Source: Colletotrichum lupini (Eukaryota; Ascomycota; Sordariomycetes; Glomerellales; Glomerellaceae). From it: 64,000 nucleotides of DNA. The stretch spans positions 6,014,001-6,078,000 of the forward strand of contig NC_064676.1 in the NCBI RefSeq assembly GCF_023278565.1, in the 5' to 3' direction. The number at the start of each line of letters is the position of its first letter. The stretch's first letter is position 1. The position numbers were made by a program, and so were the translations under genes. Positions 55,061-64,000 of this stretch are shown piece by piece. Below the pieces are notes generated by a model that was not told the DNA's origin, ran no database searches, and saw nothing but the letters and a program-made list of their open reading frames with translations.

Positions 55061-55586
55061 ATGACGAAAACTCCTATTCTGCAGCACCGAAGGGCTGCCT
55101 CACATGCCCCCAAAGCGCGCCGATCGGGTGGATGCGCGCTATTGATATTCATCCTCGCTTGCATTCTAGCCTTCTCGTTTCTGAAAGGCGGCGAAGTATT
55201 CCCACAGGTTAGTCAAACCTGTCGCTGAATCATCACCTTGGGGCGAAGGAAATAGCTGCCATATGCTGGATCTCGAAGCTGACTAGGAGCAGTATGACCG
55301 ATACCTCAGCGCATCAAGACAACACGGTGTCAAGCCGGTAGCAGATGACACGGGTCCGCCTAGCAACCTTCCGCCTATCAAGGACGTCGACCCTTCTGCG
55401 GTGAATGCATTCTTCGCATCAGACATACTCTCGGAGATCTCCAAGCAGGAACCTCCTGTTGTTTCTCAACCAGAAAGCACATCCAAGTCCAAAACATTGC
55501 CGAATGTGTCTGAAGATGCCGATTTTTATGCATCCGATGCTTTATCCCAGCTGGAGCAAGAATCAAAACGTGGGAAAGGAAACTAA
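55061..55586 (+). CDS. Small type II membrane protein with a duplicated motif, 146 aa, two exons
   Basis: The exons are 55061-55207 and 55293-55586. The 85-bp intron has donor GTTAGT, branch point GCTGAC and acceptor CAG, and both exons are whole codons. A basic N-terminus (HRRAASHAPKARRSGG) precedes one membrane segment at residues 25-41 (CALLIFILACILAFSFL), so the C-terminal 105 residues should face the lumen or outside. That part is polar and Ser/Pro-rich. It contains FFASDILSEI at 89-98 and FYASDALSQL at 127-136, two copies of FxASDxLSxL. I do not recognise the family. Translating exon 2 alone gives only a short frame, so the gene is easy to miss. It diverges from the single-pass membrane protein. 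Confidence 0.68.
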
Positions 55587-57161
55587 AGGGCAGATCTCTG
55601 ATAGCATTATGATGGAAGGGAAAGGGGAGGTGTGTGATTGAAATCATCAAACCCACGCCTATATCGGAATCCCATTCGAGTATCTGATCCATGATACCCT
55701 GAGTTCTTCCAGCCGCCAACCAACTACAGGGTTAGTGTAGGCTGAAACTCTAATGTGAGCAGCAACTATTCCATGGTGGTGAAGTCGAACACGCCCAAAA
55801 TGTTGAATCTACCAGCTTAGATTTCCCGAACACCCTACCCCTACCAACTAAACGATCAGGATGAGTTCACGCGCGTCACACGATGGAGCTGAGGTTGATG
55901 TATGTTATTGTTGGTAGCTTAGTAATTTTTCTTCAATGCAGTTATTTCCACTTTGGATGTAGCTAACGTCTATAAAGTGGAGTGTAGCGTTCCTAGTGAT
56001 GAGGCTATTTAGTGCAGCATATCGACGCCGAGGTGTATGATATGGCAGAATAAATATTCGAATTCATTCTCAGTCAAAAGTCGAATGCTGTATTCAGAAG
56101 ATCCTCACATGTCATGTTAAGTAGACTGGAGGTTCGAGGTAGACGCGGCAGCATCCGATATACCTCGCAGGAGACGATCTTGAGGCAGGTTCTGGGTTAC
56201 TACTGCACTCTCTTTCTCGGATCTCTTTCAAACTTATATGTAACTTTTGGCTATTTCAATGAGTAGAAGCTCCGCTAAATCTTGACAGAGATGTTTGATT
56301 TGCCGCACGAACAATGAGGTGGCGATTATTCAAGAGTTCATAGATGTCGATTGGGCTTTGGATAGTAAACTTCCAGGAGGAGCACCCATCACATACTCTG
56401 ATAGGAAGAATTGGCTTTATTACTTTTGAAAGAGTTCTCTCAAAGATGTTGGACTTGACCACTTGCTATCGCTTAGATTGATGGAACATAAGGTAGGCGA
56501 TACCAGTGTGCGACCCAAATGCAAGCCTTTCGGAAGACTCTGACACCATCGAAGATTAGTCGTTACATGTACAAATCTTTCTGGGCGGGTGCATGCCGGT
56601 AGAAAGGGAGAGTATCGTGATTACCATGAAGAAGGTCGTGACTTCACTGAAGCAAGCTCATTTCAGGCGGCTAATGCGATCTTTACTGGCATTCGTTAAG
56701 ACTGCAGCAGCCGTCATCGGTGGGATATTGGGAAGCAAAGCGGCGAAAGCATCGCAAGTCGACGATTCTTTGCCCACGAGCGAGGCTAGACTTACCCAGC
56801 ACACCGACTCCCACGGATGCCTCCAACAAGACAACAAAACCATAATCAATACGTCAGGGATAGCCGCCTGCCGTCACCAGATGGAGTCAGCCTAGGGGGG
56901 TTGAACTGTTCCTTTTTTATCAAGACGATGATTATCAAGTACCTACATCGGTCGACATATGACACTAAGAAGATAAGCAGCAACTTATCATGACAGACGC
57001 CCGATAAGTTCAACTCTTCTACAGTTGTGAGTGCTCGTTTGGGGGCAACTATCATTCAATATGATGCCTTATACCAGGTGCGTAAATCTTAGATACTATT
57101 TGAAGCCAGGCGTAAGTAAGCGCTAACAGACGGGTCCCCAAAGCCGCAAACCGAAGTCTTT
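55587..57161. other. Intergenic region up to the retrotransposon
   Basis: About 1.6 kb of fairly AT-rich DNA. One plus-strand frame at 56593-56895 is listed separately with low confidence. Nothing else is supported. Confidence 0.45.
56593..56895 (+). CDS. Doubtful small open reading frame, 100 aa
   Basis: An ATG-started frame without introns. It has a basic amphipathic N-terminal half (LKQAHFRRLMRSLLAFVK), a short hydrophobic Ala/Gly segment (TAAAVIGGILGSKAA) and a polar end. No family is recognised, no promoter element is seen, and it lies next to a transposon insertion. It could be a chance frame or a gene fragment. Confidence 0.25.
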   Translation: MPVERESIVITMKKVVTSLKQAHFRRLMRSLLAFVKTAAAVIGGILGSKAAKASQVDDSLPTSEARLTQHTDSHGCLQQDNKTIINTSGIAACRHQMESA

Positions 57162-57166
57162 TACAC
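57162..57166. repeat. Retrotransposon target-site duplication, left copy
   Basis: TACAC directly before the LTR, repeated exactly at 63964-63968. Five bases is the usual duplication made by LTR-retrotransposon integrases. Confidence 0.9.
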
Positions 57167-57368
57167 TGTTGGTATCCCTATTACAGGGTAGTTGGTTCGA
57201 ACCGTAGTTGACGAAGAGATTAATTGAACTATCTAGATATCTGCGTAGGTATAAAAAGGAGGTTCTAACCGTAGGTTAGGCTAGCTATAATAATCGTAAA
57301 TAGGGCCCCTAATTAGCCCCTGCGCAGTCGGCTATATACCGCGGTCGAATTAGACTTCTAATTTAATA
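57167..57368 (-). repeat. 3' LTR (left copy), 202 bp
   Basis: Aligns without gaps to 63762-63963. About 24 positions differ and all are C/T or G/A transitions. It begins TG and ends TA where the other copy has CA. Confidence 0.92.
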
Positions 57369-57391
57369 CTAACTTTCTCTTTCTTTTATCA
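57369..57391 (-). promoter_or_regulatory. Polypurine tract
   Basis: On the minus strand a nearly pure purine stretch lies directly against the left LTR. This is the primer site for plus-strand DNA synthesis, and it fixes the direction of the element. Confidence 0.65.
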
Positions 57392-57489
57392 ATTTAACCG
57401 CTACGGTTAGAGGTATAATTCGACCTCGGGCCCGTCTACTAGGTCGTCTCTTTTTCCCCCTTTTCTCTATTCTTTTTGTGTGACTTATC

Positions 57490-58550
57490 CCTTTATTCGT
57501 ATAGTAACTTTTCTACTACTTACGAATTACTCTAATCCCTTGTTTAGTACTACTTTTATAAAAGCGTCTGCGAGGTTATTTTTATTATTAATCTAACGGA
57601 TCTTAAGTATCTCGCGCCTTTCGTACGATTACCTAAGGGCTATAATATCGATTATAAGCCTCTTTTCTTTTATTATTCCTAATTTAACGAGGTATTCGTA
57701 TAGCGAGTAAGAATTAGTATAAATAACCGTTAGAATAGGTAAAAGGCTAATTCGATCAGTAATCTTTTTTAGCATTATTAAAATCGCATAAGAGAGGTTA
57801 ACGCCGTTAACTATACTATAAACCTCTAACGCTAATATACTTCTCGTTACTTACTTACTTTTAGTTAACAAATAGTAGATTATATTACTATATATAGTAA
57901 ATTCGCTCTCGCCCATACTCTCGTTAGCTAGGATAATAATATACCCTAATTACGAAGTAAGGTCGTTATTATTCGTAAATAACCTATTAATAAAGACGTA
58001 GAGCTTACTAATTATAAAGTCGATCGGGTAGTAAACGAGACCTCGATCGAGATTCGTTTATTACTACTTAAGCCGCTTATTAAGTACCTTAACGTCTCGT
58101 TCGGTTAGATTTATAACCTGCGCTACCCTAGCGTAGTTAAAAGTTACCTCGGGCTAATAAATACTCGTAATATATACCCCTCGCGCAAGCTTAGCCTTAT
58201 ACCGCTTCTTAATATCGGTTACGTTCGGGTCGACGAGGTTAATCTTCTCGCCCTACCCCTTTTATTAAAAAACGACGGTTTCCCCTTCGATTATAAAAAT
58301 CCCGCTATTAAATACTAAGGGGGTATTTATTATAAGGACCTTTTTTAGCTTCGCTACAAAGCCCGCTTTTTAGAGCTCCTTATCCTCCTTTTTTATAAAG
58401 TTAATATCAGATAGGCCTAATATATTATCGGTTTATATTCTAACGATTTTAAATTAGTTACCTTCGTACTCCGCAACTAGTAAGTACGGGTCGTACGTAG
58501 AGGTAACTATTAATAGTTAATTAATATAAAAATCGTAGTAAGTAGCCTAC
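57490..58550 (-). pseudogene. Reverse transcriptase/RNase H remnant of the retrotransposon
   Basis: A single minus-strand frame keeps the family text across about 1 kb but is broken by more than a dozen stops, mostly TAA/TAG of the kind created by C-to-T changes. Recognisable pieces include TDNILGLSDINFIKKED, LGYIIILANESMGESEFTIY and YTNSYSLYEYLVKLG. The last lies near 57690-57730 and matches the RNase H portion of fungal copia polyproteins. It is non-functional. Confidence 0.75.
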
Positions 58551-61500
58551 TAATAGGTACCCGATTCTGCGAGCCTATATAGTAACTTAAGCACTTTAAT
58601 AATCATACTTTCTAGGTACTTACTAGCTATTTCCTTTAGTAAATAGGCTAGGATTTTCTTTATAAGCCCTATGGCTGATTGGGTATATGCCTAGGTAATA
58701 TTACGGCTCTAAATCTCGTATCCCTTCTTTTGTAGCGATGCTATTAGTACTATTATTAATCGTTAGCTATAGCGCTATATAGTGGGCGATTGTGTAAGTA
58801 GCGTTACCTTTTCGACGTCGCTGTACCCTTAAATTACGTATCTAGACTTTTCGTATAGTTAGGGTATTCCTTTTTTTTTAATTTTATAAACTATTCGCGA
58901 TTTAAATATGCGGAGGTTTATATACTTTTTTAGATCGTAGAGGATAAATCGATAGACCCCTCGATCGCGCAAAGTATCTACTTTAATAAGATCTGATCCC
59001 TCATACGGCTTTTTAATAGTTATAATTACGCCTTCCTTACGTAGTTTAACTACTAGCTCGAAATCGGCTTTCTTTTTTATTATATAAAAGGTGTTAATTA
59101 CCTCGTCGCTAGTAATAAATTGCCGCGTTAGTACTTACCGTCGTAGTCTCCTGCGACGTATTAGTGCCCTTTTAGCAATTTCTTTTTCCTTGTTATCTAT
59201 TAGTACTACTACGACGATTTTGTTAAGGATAATTTCTTATACCTCTACCGCGGGTTATATAGCTTCCCCTAGCTCTTCTTTTTCTTATAGGCTAGAAATT
59301 ACCTCGATAGGATTTATATAATATAGTCTGACTACCGTAATTAATACCTCGAGTGGCTAGTTACGATCTCTTACGACTATATAAGAACGCTCGTCGACGG
59401 AAATTAATTTATATAGCCCAGCCCATTGTTAAGTGATTTCGTACTATACTCGTATATCCGAATTTAGGGGCATATCTAAATTAACCCCTATATCGGGCCT
59501 ATTGCGCATAGTAATTACTTTATTAACTTACCTTTTTATACTTACCTCGCGCAGTGCCCGTATTACTTTTTCGACTACTTAAGCTCGCTAGCTTACGTTT
59601 AGCAACGGTAGCGAGGCTAAGGTCGTTCTTAGATATACTCTAAATACTAGAAGCGTCGGTATAAGCCCGTTGGGCCCTATAGTATCGTTATAGCATTTAA
59701 GTACCGTCTAGAGGTATTCGTCATCGTCGGAATCGGGATTTTCCTCTTTAATAATTTTAAACGCTCTTTTTAACTACTAGTGCGCCCTTTCTACCTTTTT
59801 AATACTATAGTGCGCTTCGACGGGCACGACTTTTAACTATATACCGTAAGCCGTCGTATTTTCCTTAAATTCTGCTAACTTAAAACTAGTACTAGCGTCG
59901 GTTCTAATACCGTCTAGCGGTCCCTAGTATATATCGATCTAGCTTTTTCATAGAGCTACCCATACTATTTTTGCTTATAAATCCCATAAGAATTGCCCTA
60001 CTTAGAATAATATAGCCTCGTCGATTATATATAGGACCGGTCAACTATTTAAATAAAAAATATCGACGACGATCTCCTAATTAAAGTTGAGCTTATCACG
60101 CAATTTGAATTTAAATCTACGTGGGCTTTGCGCATTTATTTAGCATTAATAGCATACTTTCGTTAACTACTCTAGCGCCCCTATTTTAATATTATTATTA
60201 CCCGAATGCTTTAGGAAGTTATATAGCCTCGCGACCGACGGGTAGCTAAATCTCTAGTATAGTCGTCTAAGCTTACTTTCTATTAAGTAATTAATCGACT
60301 TCGTATTATTAGTAAGCCTTATAAACGCGTACCCCTATCGTCGTTCGACTATTTCGAAGTACTTACGGCTAGAGATTTTGTTCCTCGTATTATTAAATAT
60401 AATACCTAGTCGATCTATATTTTTTAAATATAAGAAAAATGGGGTATTAACGGGTAGGATATAAAAAGTTATTGTTCTGAAGTACGTCTCTACTTCTACT
60501 ATACTTAGGGCAACGATTTCCTTACTTAGGCCGAAGCTAATCCTCGCAATGCCCGCTATCGACGTATTAAGCGTTACTAATACGATTTTCTATAGCGCCT
60601 AGAATTACCCTTTTCTTCTTATTAACTATTACGATGCCCTAGTATTTAGGATAATCCTATAAAAATTATCTAGGCCGTACCTTTCGTTCGCGTGGAATGC
60701 CTATATAAGCTTAGTATTTAAGTAATCTAGGTAGTATAAAAAGGACCCCTCTAGCTACCCCTAGAATTACTTAGCACCCTATCTCTTTTCTTTAGATATT
60801 AAGAGAGTAGAATTCTGCGCTATTAGATTCGTCCTTTTACCTACCTCTATATCCGTCGTCTAAGGGACCTTCCCTTACTATCTATAAATAAAAGCCTGCT
60901 TATTAAGGGCTTCTACTACCTTTTATTCGTTTAGCCTCGTATATCCTCCCGAGGCTAACGGGGCGAAGAAAGAGTAATTAATATCGTCGACTTCGTCGTA
61001 ATCTAATTCGTTAGTATAGGGGGTAAGATCTTCCTTATTTTCCGAATCTTCTATAGGGTGCGGGTGCTTTAAGCTACTAAATTAACTACTTTCGCTAGGT
61101 TCTATACCCCCGGATTTGCCCTTATATATAACGAGGAATTAGTTAAATCAATAAGGGCTAGTTTTACTATTTACTACCCTCGATTTTTTATATTATTCGT
61201 ACGATTTAGCACGCTCTTCCTCGGAGTAATTACTTAACTAATATCTATCCTTTTTATAAATAAAATACTACTTCTTCTATTACCCTGCTCGCGAGTTAAA
61301 TCTCTACCTATTTAACGAATCTAGGATTCCCTACTAGCGATTACCGTACCTAGCTTCCTTTCTTTTCTTATTATACGTTCGGTCGACCTAATGCTACTAA
61401 TAAGGGCCGTCGTATACCTAGAAGTAGGTTTAGCGCGGCATTCTCGCCTTAATATTAAAGCTAGATCTTAGCCTCGAGTAGAGCGTCTCGTAGTCTTCGG

Positions 61501-63761
61501 GTGCTTAGTATAGAGTTATTTTTACCTTTAGAACGCGCTAGACTACGGTATAGAAATATCCGACTTTCTACTCGTTAGTCCCCTTATTTAGCTAGGTTTT
61601 CGCTAGCTTATTAATTCGATCGATAAGCTCTTCGAGGATTTCTACTCGCGATTTGCCCTCTATTATCCTAGCTATAGATATAAAAGAAATCGCTCGTAGC
61701 TTAGATAGGAGCTCTAAGTTCTTATTATAGGTCTCGAAGCGGCTTCGGATTACGTTAATTATACTAAGAAAGTCGTTTCGATCGAGATTACGTACCGCTT
61801 CGTAATAGTAATTAGAGGCTTTACCTATAAGTACGATATTAACTACCGAATAGTACTAGTATTCCCTAATTCTAACTTTTTCGTAGTAATCGTAAAACAT
61901 CGTTAGGGTTTCTTATAAGACCTTATACTTCCCCCTAGAGTATAATTTCTCTTTTGGGAAGATCTTTTTAAGGTCTATAAACTGCCTCGTATTTACCGCT
62001 AGATTTTCGGTATCTATATGCGATCCCTGCGTCGCTACGTATTATTAATAACTTCGGGTAGTCTACCTCCTTTCTTACTAGCCGATTAGTACCGAATTTC
62101 GTATTAGTAGCGGCGACGAGCTATAGATCGAAATAGGCAGAATTATCGATTATTATACTTCTAGTACTATATTTTACCTCTATATATCCTTCTACGACGA
62201 CAGATTGCTATTAGTAATTATAAGAAGGAAATCTAGGTCGTTTACCCTTTTTCTAAATTTGTCAAAGCGATTATACGCCCTATCGACTTATACCTAGGTC
62301 TATATTACGAATTCCTCCTCTATAATCGTCGCTACTAGGATTTTATAAGGTTCTCGCGATTATAATTGCGCTAATAGTACCCCTTGCTTATAGAAAAATC
62401 TATTAACTACTTTTGCGATTCCTGGGCTTGCGCTTGCGAACTATTTATCTAGCTAATAACTAAGGTCGTCTACGATCTTATAGAATAGGGGTTACCCCTA
62501 TAGCCCCTTTTTCTTATAGACCTTAGTTAAATAGATTAATGCCGCGTTAATTTACTCGCCGTTAGGCTAATTTACGATTCTATATATCTACGTCCCCTAA
62601 TAGTCCGAGTTAATATTTACCTACTTATAAGGGATAGGGATTCTATCTAGGATCGGGTTTCGCCCTCTCCTTCTTTACCCTAACTCGCTAAGGGTCGTGC
62701 CCTAGCTTATACCCGTATTAATAGTTACTAACGTATTTAACTTTAACGGGGATATATTTAATCCGCGCGCTAGCCGTAGTAAATCCGTGCTTTTGCTACC
62801 CGACGAATTTATTAGGGTCTAGGAGATTCCTATTTCCTCTCGCCGTCTCGCTACTACTCTCGTTTTTACCCTCTTTAGTAATTATTACTACCCTTCTAGA
62901 TCGCTAGCTATCGTACCTATTAGGATCCTCCTTTTTGTTTAGTATAAAAGGGTAGGTTTTAGTAGTTCCTTTTTTTAATAGTAGCGGTAGACGTTTATAT
63001 TACCATAAGACGATATAGTAATTAATCTCGGGATCTTTATTAGTTACCGATTTCCGCTTTTCCGTATACTTCTAGCCTCCTAAGCCTCGTGCTCTCCGTA
63101 ATCTCTAAATCCCCTCCTCCCTCATTAGACCGTCCCCTATACTATATTCCTAAGTAATACTCGGGGGGTAGTTAAGGGAGCTACGGGGAGGTCGTCTAGA
63201 TCGTAGGCTTAAGGTCGTACCTATAAGATCTTAGTAATAGTAGACTTTTTCTATATACCGTAGATCTCTTAGCTTAATAACTCCTATATACTTCTTACTA
63301 CGCTAACTAAGAATATCTATATTTAAAAATCCCTTTTCTTAATCGCGCGGTGCTCTTTTATACCGTACTATCAAGCTCGCCCGTCGCGCTAATTAACTAG
63401 GCGGGTAGTCGCTACGTAGGTATTTCCTTTTACTAATTTAACTAGTTAATTTCTAATCGCGGGCCGGCCGTAGAAGAGTTATTTAGTAAAAAGGCTACTT
63501 AAGGCGACGGTAAAAAACTAGTCGCTTAAGCGGTTCCGTTAATTAACGTAGTTTAACGTAATAAACGTCGACCTCTCGTAAGTAGTAAAGGGCTACGATT
63601 ACTCGATTCTGTATAGTATTTAAGAATCGCCCCCTTTTTCGTCTACTTCCGTAAGGTTAATTAGTACGAATCTCCTATCCCGTGTAGTATTAAAAAGTCG
63701 TCTTTTTTACGTAGCGAGATACCTTACCGATCTATAATAGTAGAATTTAACCACTAATTAG

Positions 63762-63963
63762 TATTAGTATCCCTATTATAAGGTAGTTAGTTCGAACCGT
63801 AATTAACGAAGAGATTAATTAAACTATCTGGATATCTGCGTAGGTATAAAAAGGAGGTTCTAACCGTAAGTTAGGCTAGCTACGATAATTATAAATAGGG
63901 CCCCCAATTGGCCCCTGCGCAGTCGGCTGTATGCCGCGGTCGAATTGGACTTCCAATCCGACA
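63762..63963 (-). repeat. 5' LTR (right copy), 202 bp
   Basis: The right-hand direct repeat. It ends CCGACA where the left copy has TTAATA, so this end is less mutated. A TATAAAAAGGAGG stretch is shared by both copies, on the strand opposite to the inferred coding direction. Confidence 0.92.
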
Positions 63964-63968
63964 TACAC
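63964..63968. repeat. Retrotransposon target-site duplication, right copy
   Basis: TACAC, identical to the left copy. The remaining 32 bases to the window end are host flank. Confidence 0.9.
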
Positions 63969-64000
63969 AAACGATGATGGGCGTGTCCTCGGAGTGAGTA

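Larger units (their letters stand above)
57167..63963 (-). mobile_element. Complete, RIP-inactivated LTR retrotransposon, Ty1/copia type, 6.8 kb
   Basis: Two 202-bp direct repeats bound the element, with a 5-bp TACAC duplication outside. Orientation is minus: next to the left LTR (57369-57391) the minus strand has a polypurine tract (AAAAGAAAGAGAAAG), as expected just before a 3' LTR. In one minus-strand frame, about 58550 to 57490, the text reads as a stop-riddled reverse transcriptase/RNase H end, with segments such as YTNSYSLYEYLVKLG and NNLADAF. RNase H being last before the 3' LTR fits copia order rather than gypsy. The interior is rich in TA dinucleotides and poor in CA/TG, with stops in every frame, so no protein can be made. 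Capsid, protease and integrase regions were not located. Confidence 0.9.

Noticed and set aside
59091..59321. 76-codon plus-strand frame in the retrotransposon
   Set aside because: Chance frame in RIP-mutated DNA on the strand opposite to the element's coding direction.

Overview
The window reads as nuclear DNA of a filamentous ascomycete, most likely a Sordariomycete. A Colletotrichum-like fungus fits the style of the genes, but I could not test the species. The reasons are: short GT-AG introns (about 50-280 bp) with CTAAC/CTGAC-type branch points; GC-rich third codon positions; CT-rich leaders; fungal families (HET domain, Swi5/Ace2 zinc-finger factor, Spt10, Mug70-type CBS-PB1 protein); and AT-rich, transition-riddled transposon remains typical of repeat-induced point mutation (RIP).

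Layout. 0-13 kb: an intron-bearing tRNA on the minus strand (probably Gln-CTG), a 708-aa leucine-rich-repeat protein, an unrecognised 547-aa protein, a three-exon small secreted protein and a 375-aa protein built on a duplicated module, with long gene-free gaps. 14-19 kb: housekeeping block of tubulin cofactor C, Mediator subunit 9 and cofactor-independent phosphoglycerate mutase. 19.5-27 kb: a cytochrome P450 and a short-chain dehydrogenase that diverge from a shared promoter, then a HET-domain gene. 27.6-29.5 kb: chaperonin CCT subunit eta. 29.5-32.2 kb: no gene found, but a degenerate motif recurs six or seven times. 32.3-34.7 kb: Swi5/Ace2-like transcription factor, followed by a 5.7 kb gene-poor gap. 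40.4-48.3 kb: a CBS/PB1 tail-anchored protein, mitochondrial ribosomal protein uS2m, and an Spt10-like protein joining a GNAT acetyltransferase to an integrase-type HHCC zinc finger.

49.5-64 kb is accessory in character. It holds an 833-bp inverted-repeat transposon remnant with an 8-bp target duplication, a gene for a knottin-patterned secreted peptide flanked by Kex2-type sites, a single-pass membrane protein, a small type II membrane protein that needs one splice to be seen, and a complete but inactivated 6.8 kb LTR retrotransposon with 202-bp LTRs and a TACAC target duplication.

The housekeeping genes work independently (cytoskeleton, transcription, glycolysis, protein folding, mitochondrial translation, chromatin). 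The P450/SDR pair could share a small oxidative pathway. The two small secreted proteins are the best candidates for roles in interaction with a host or competitors. All exon structures were assembled by eye from splice signals and reading frame; no searches were run.
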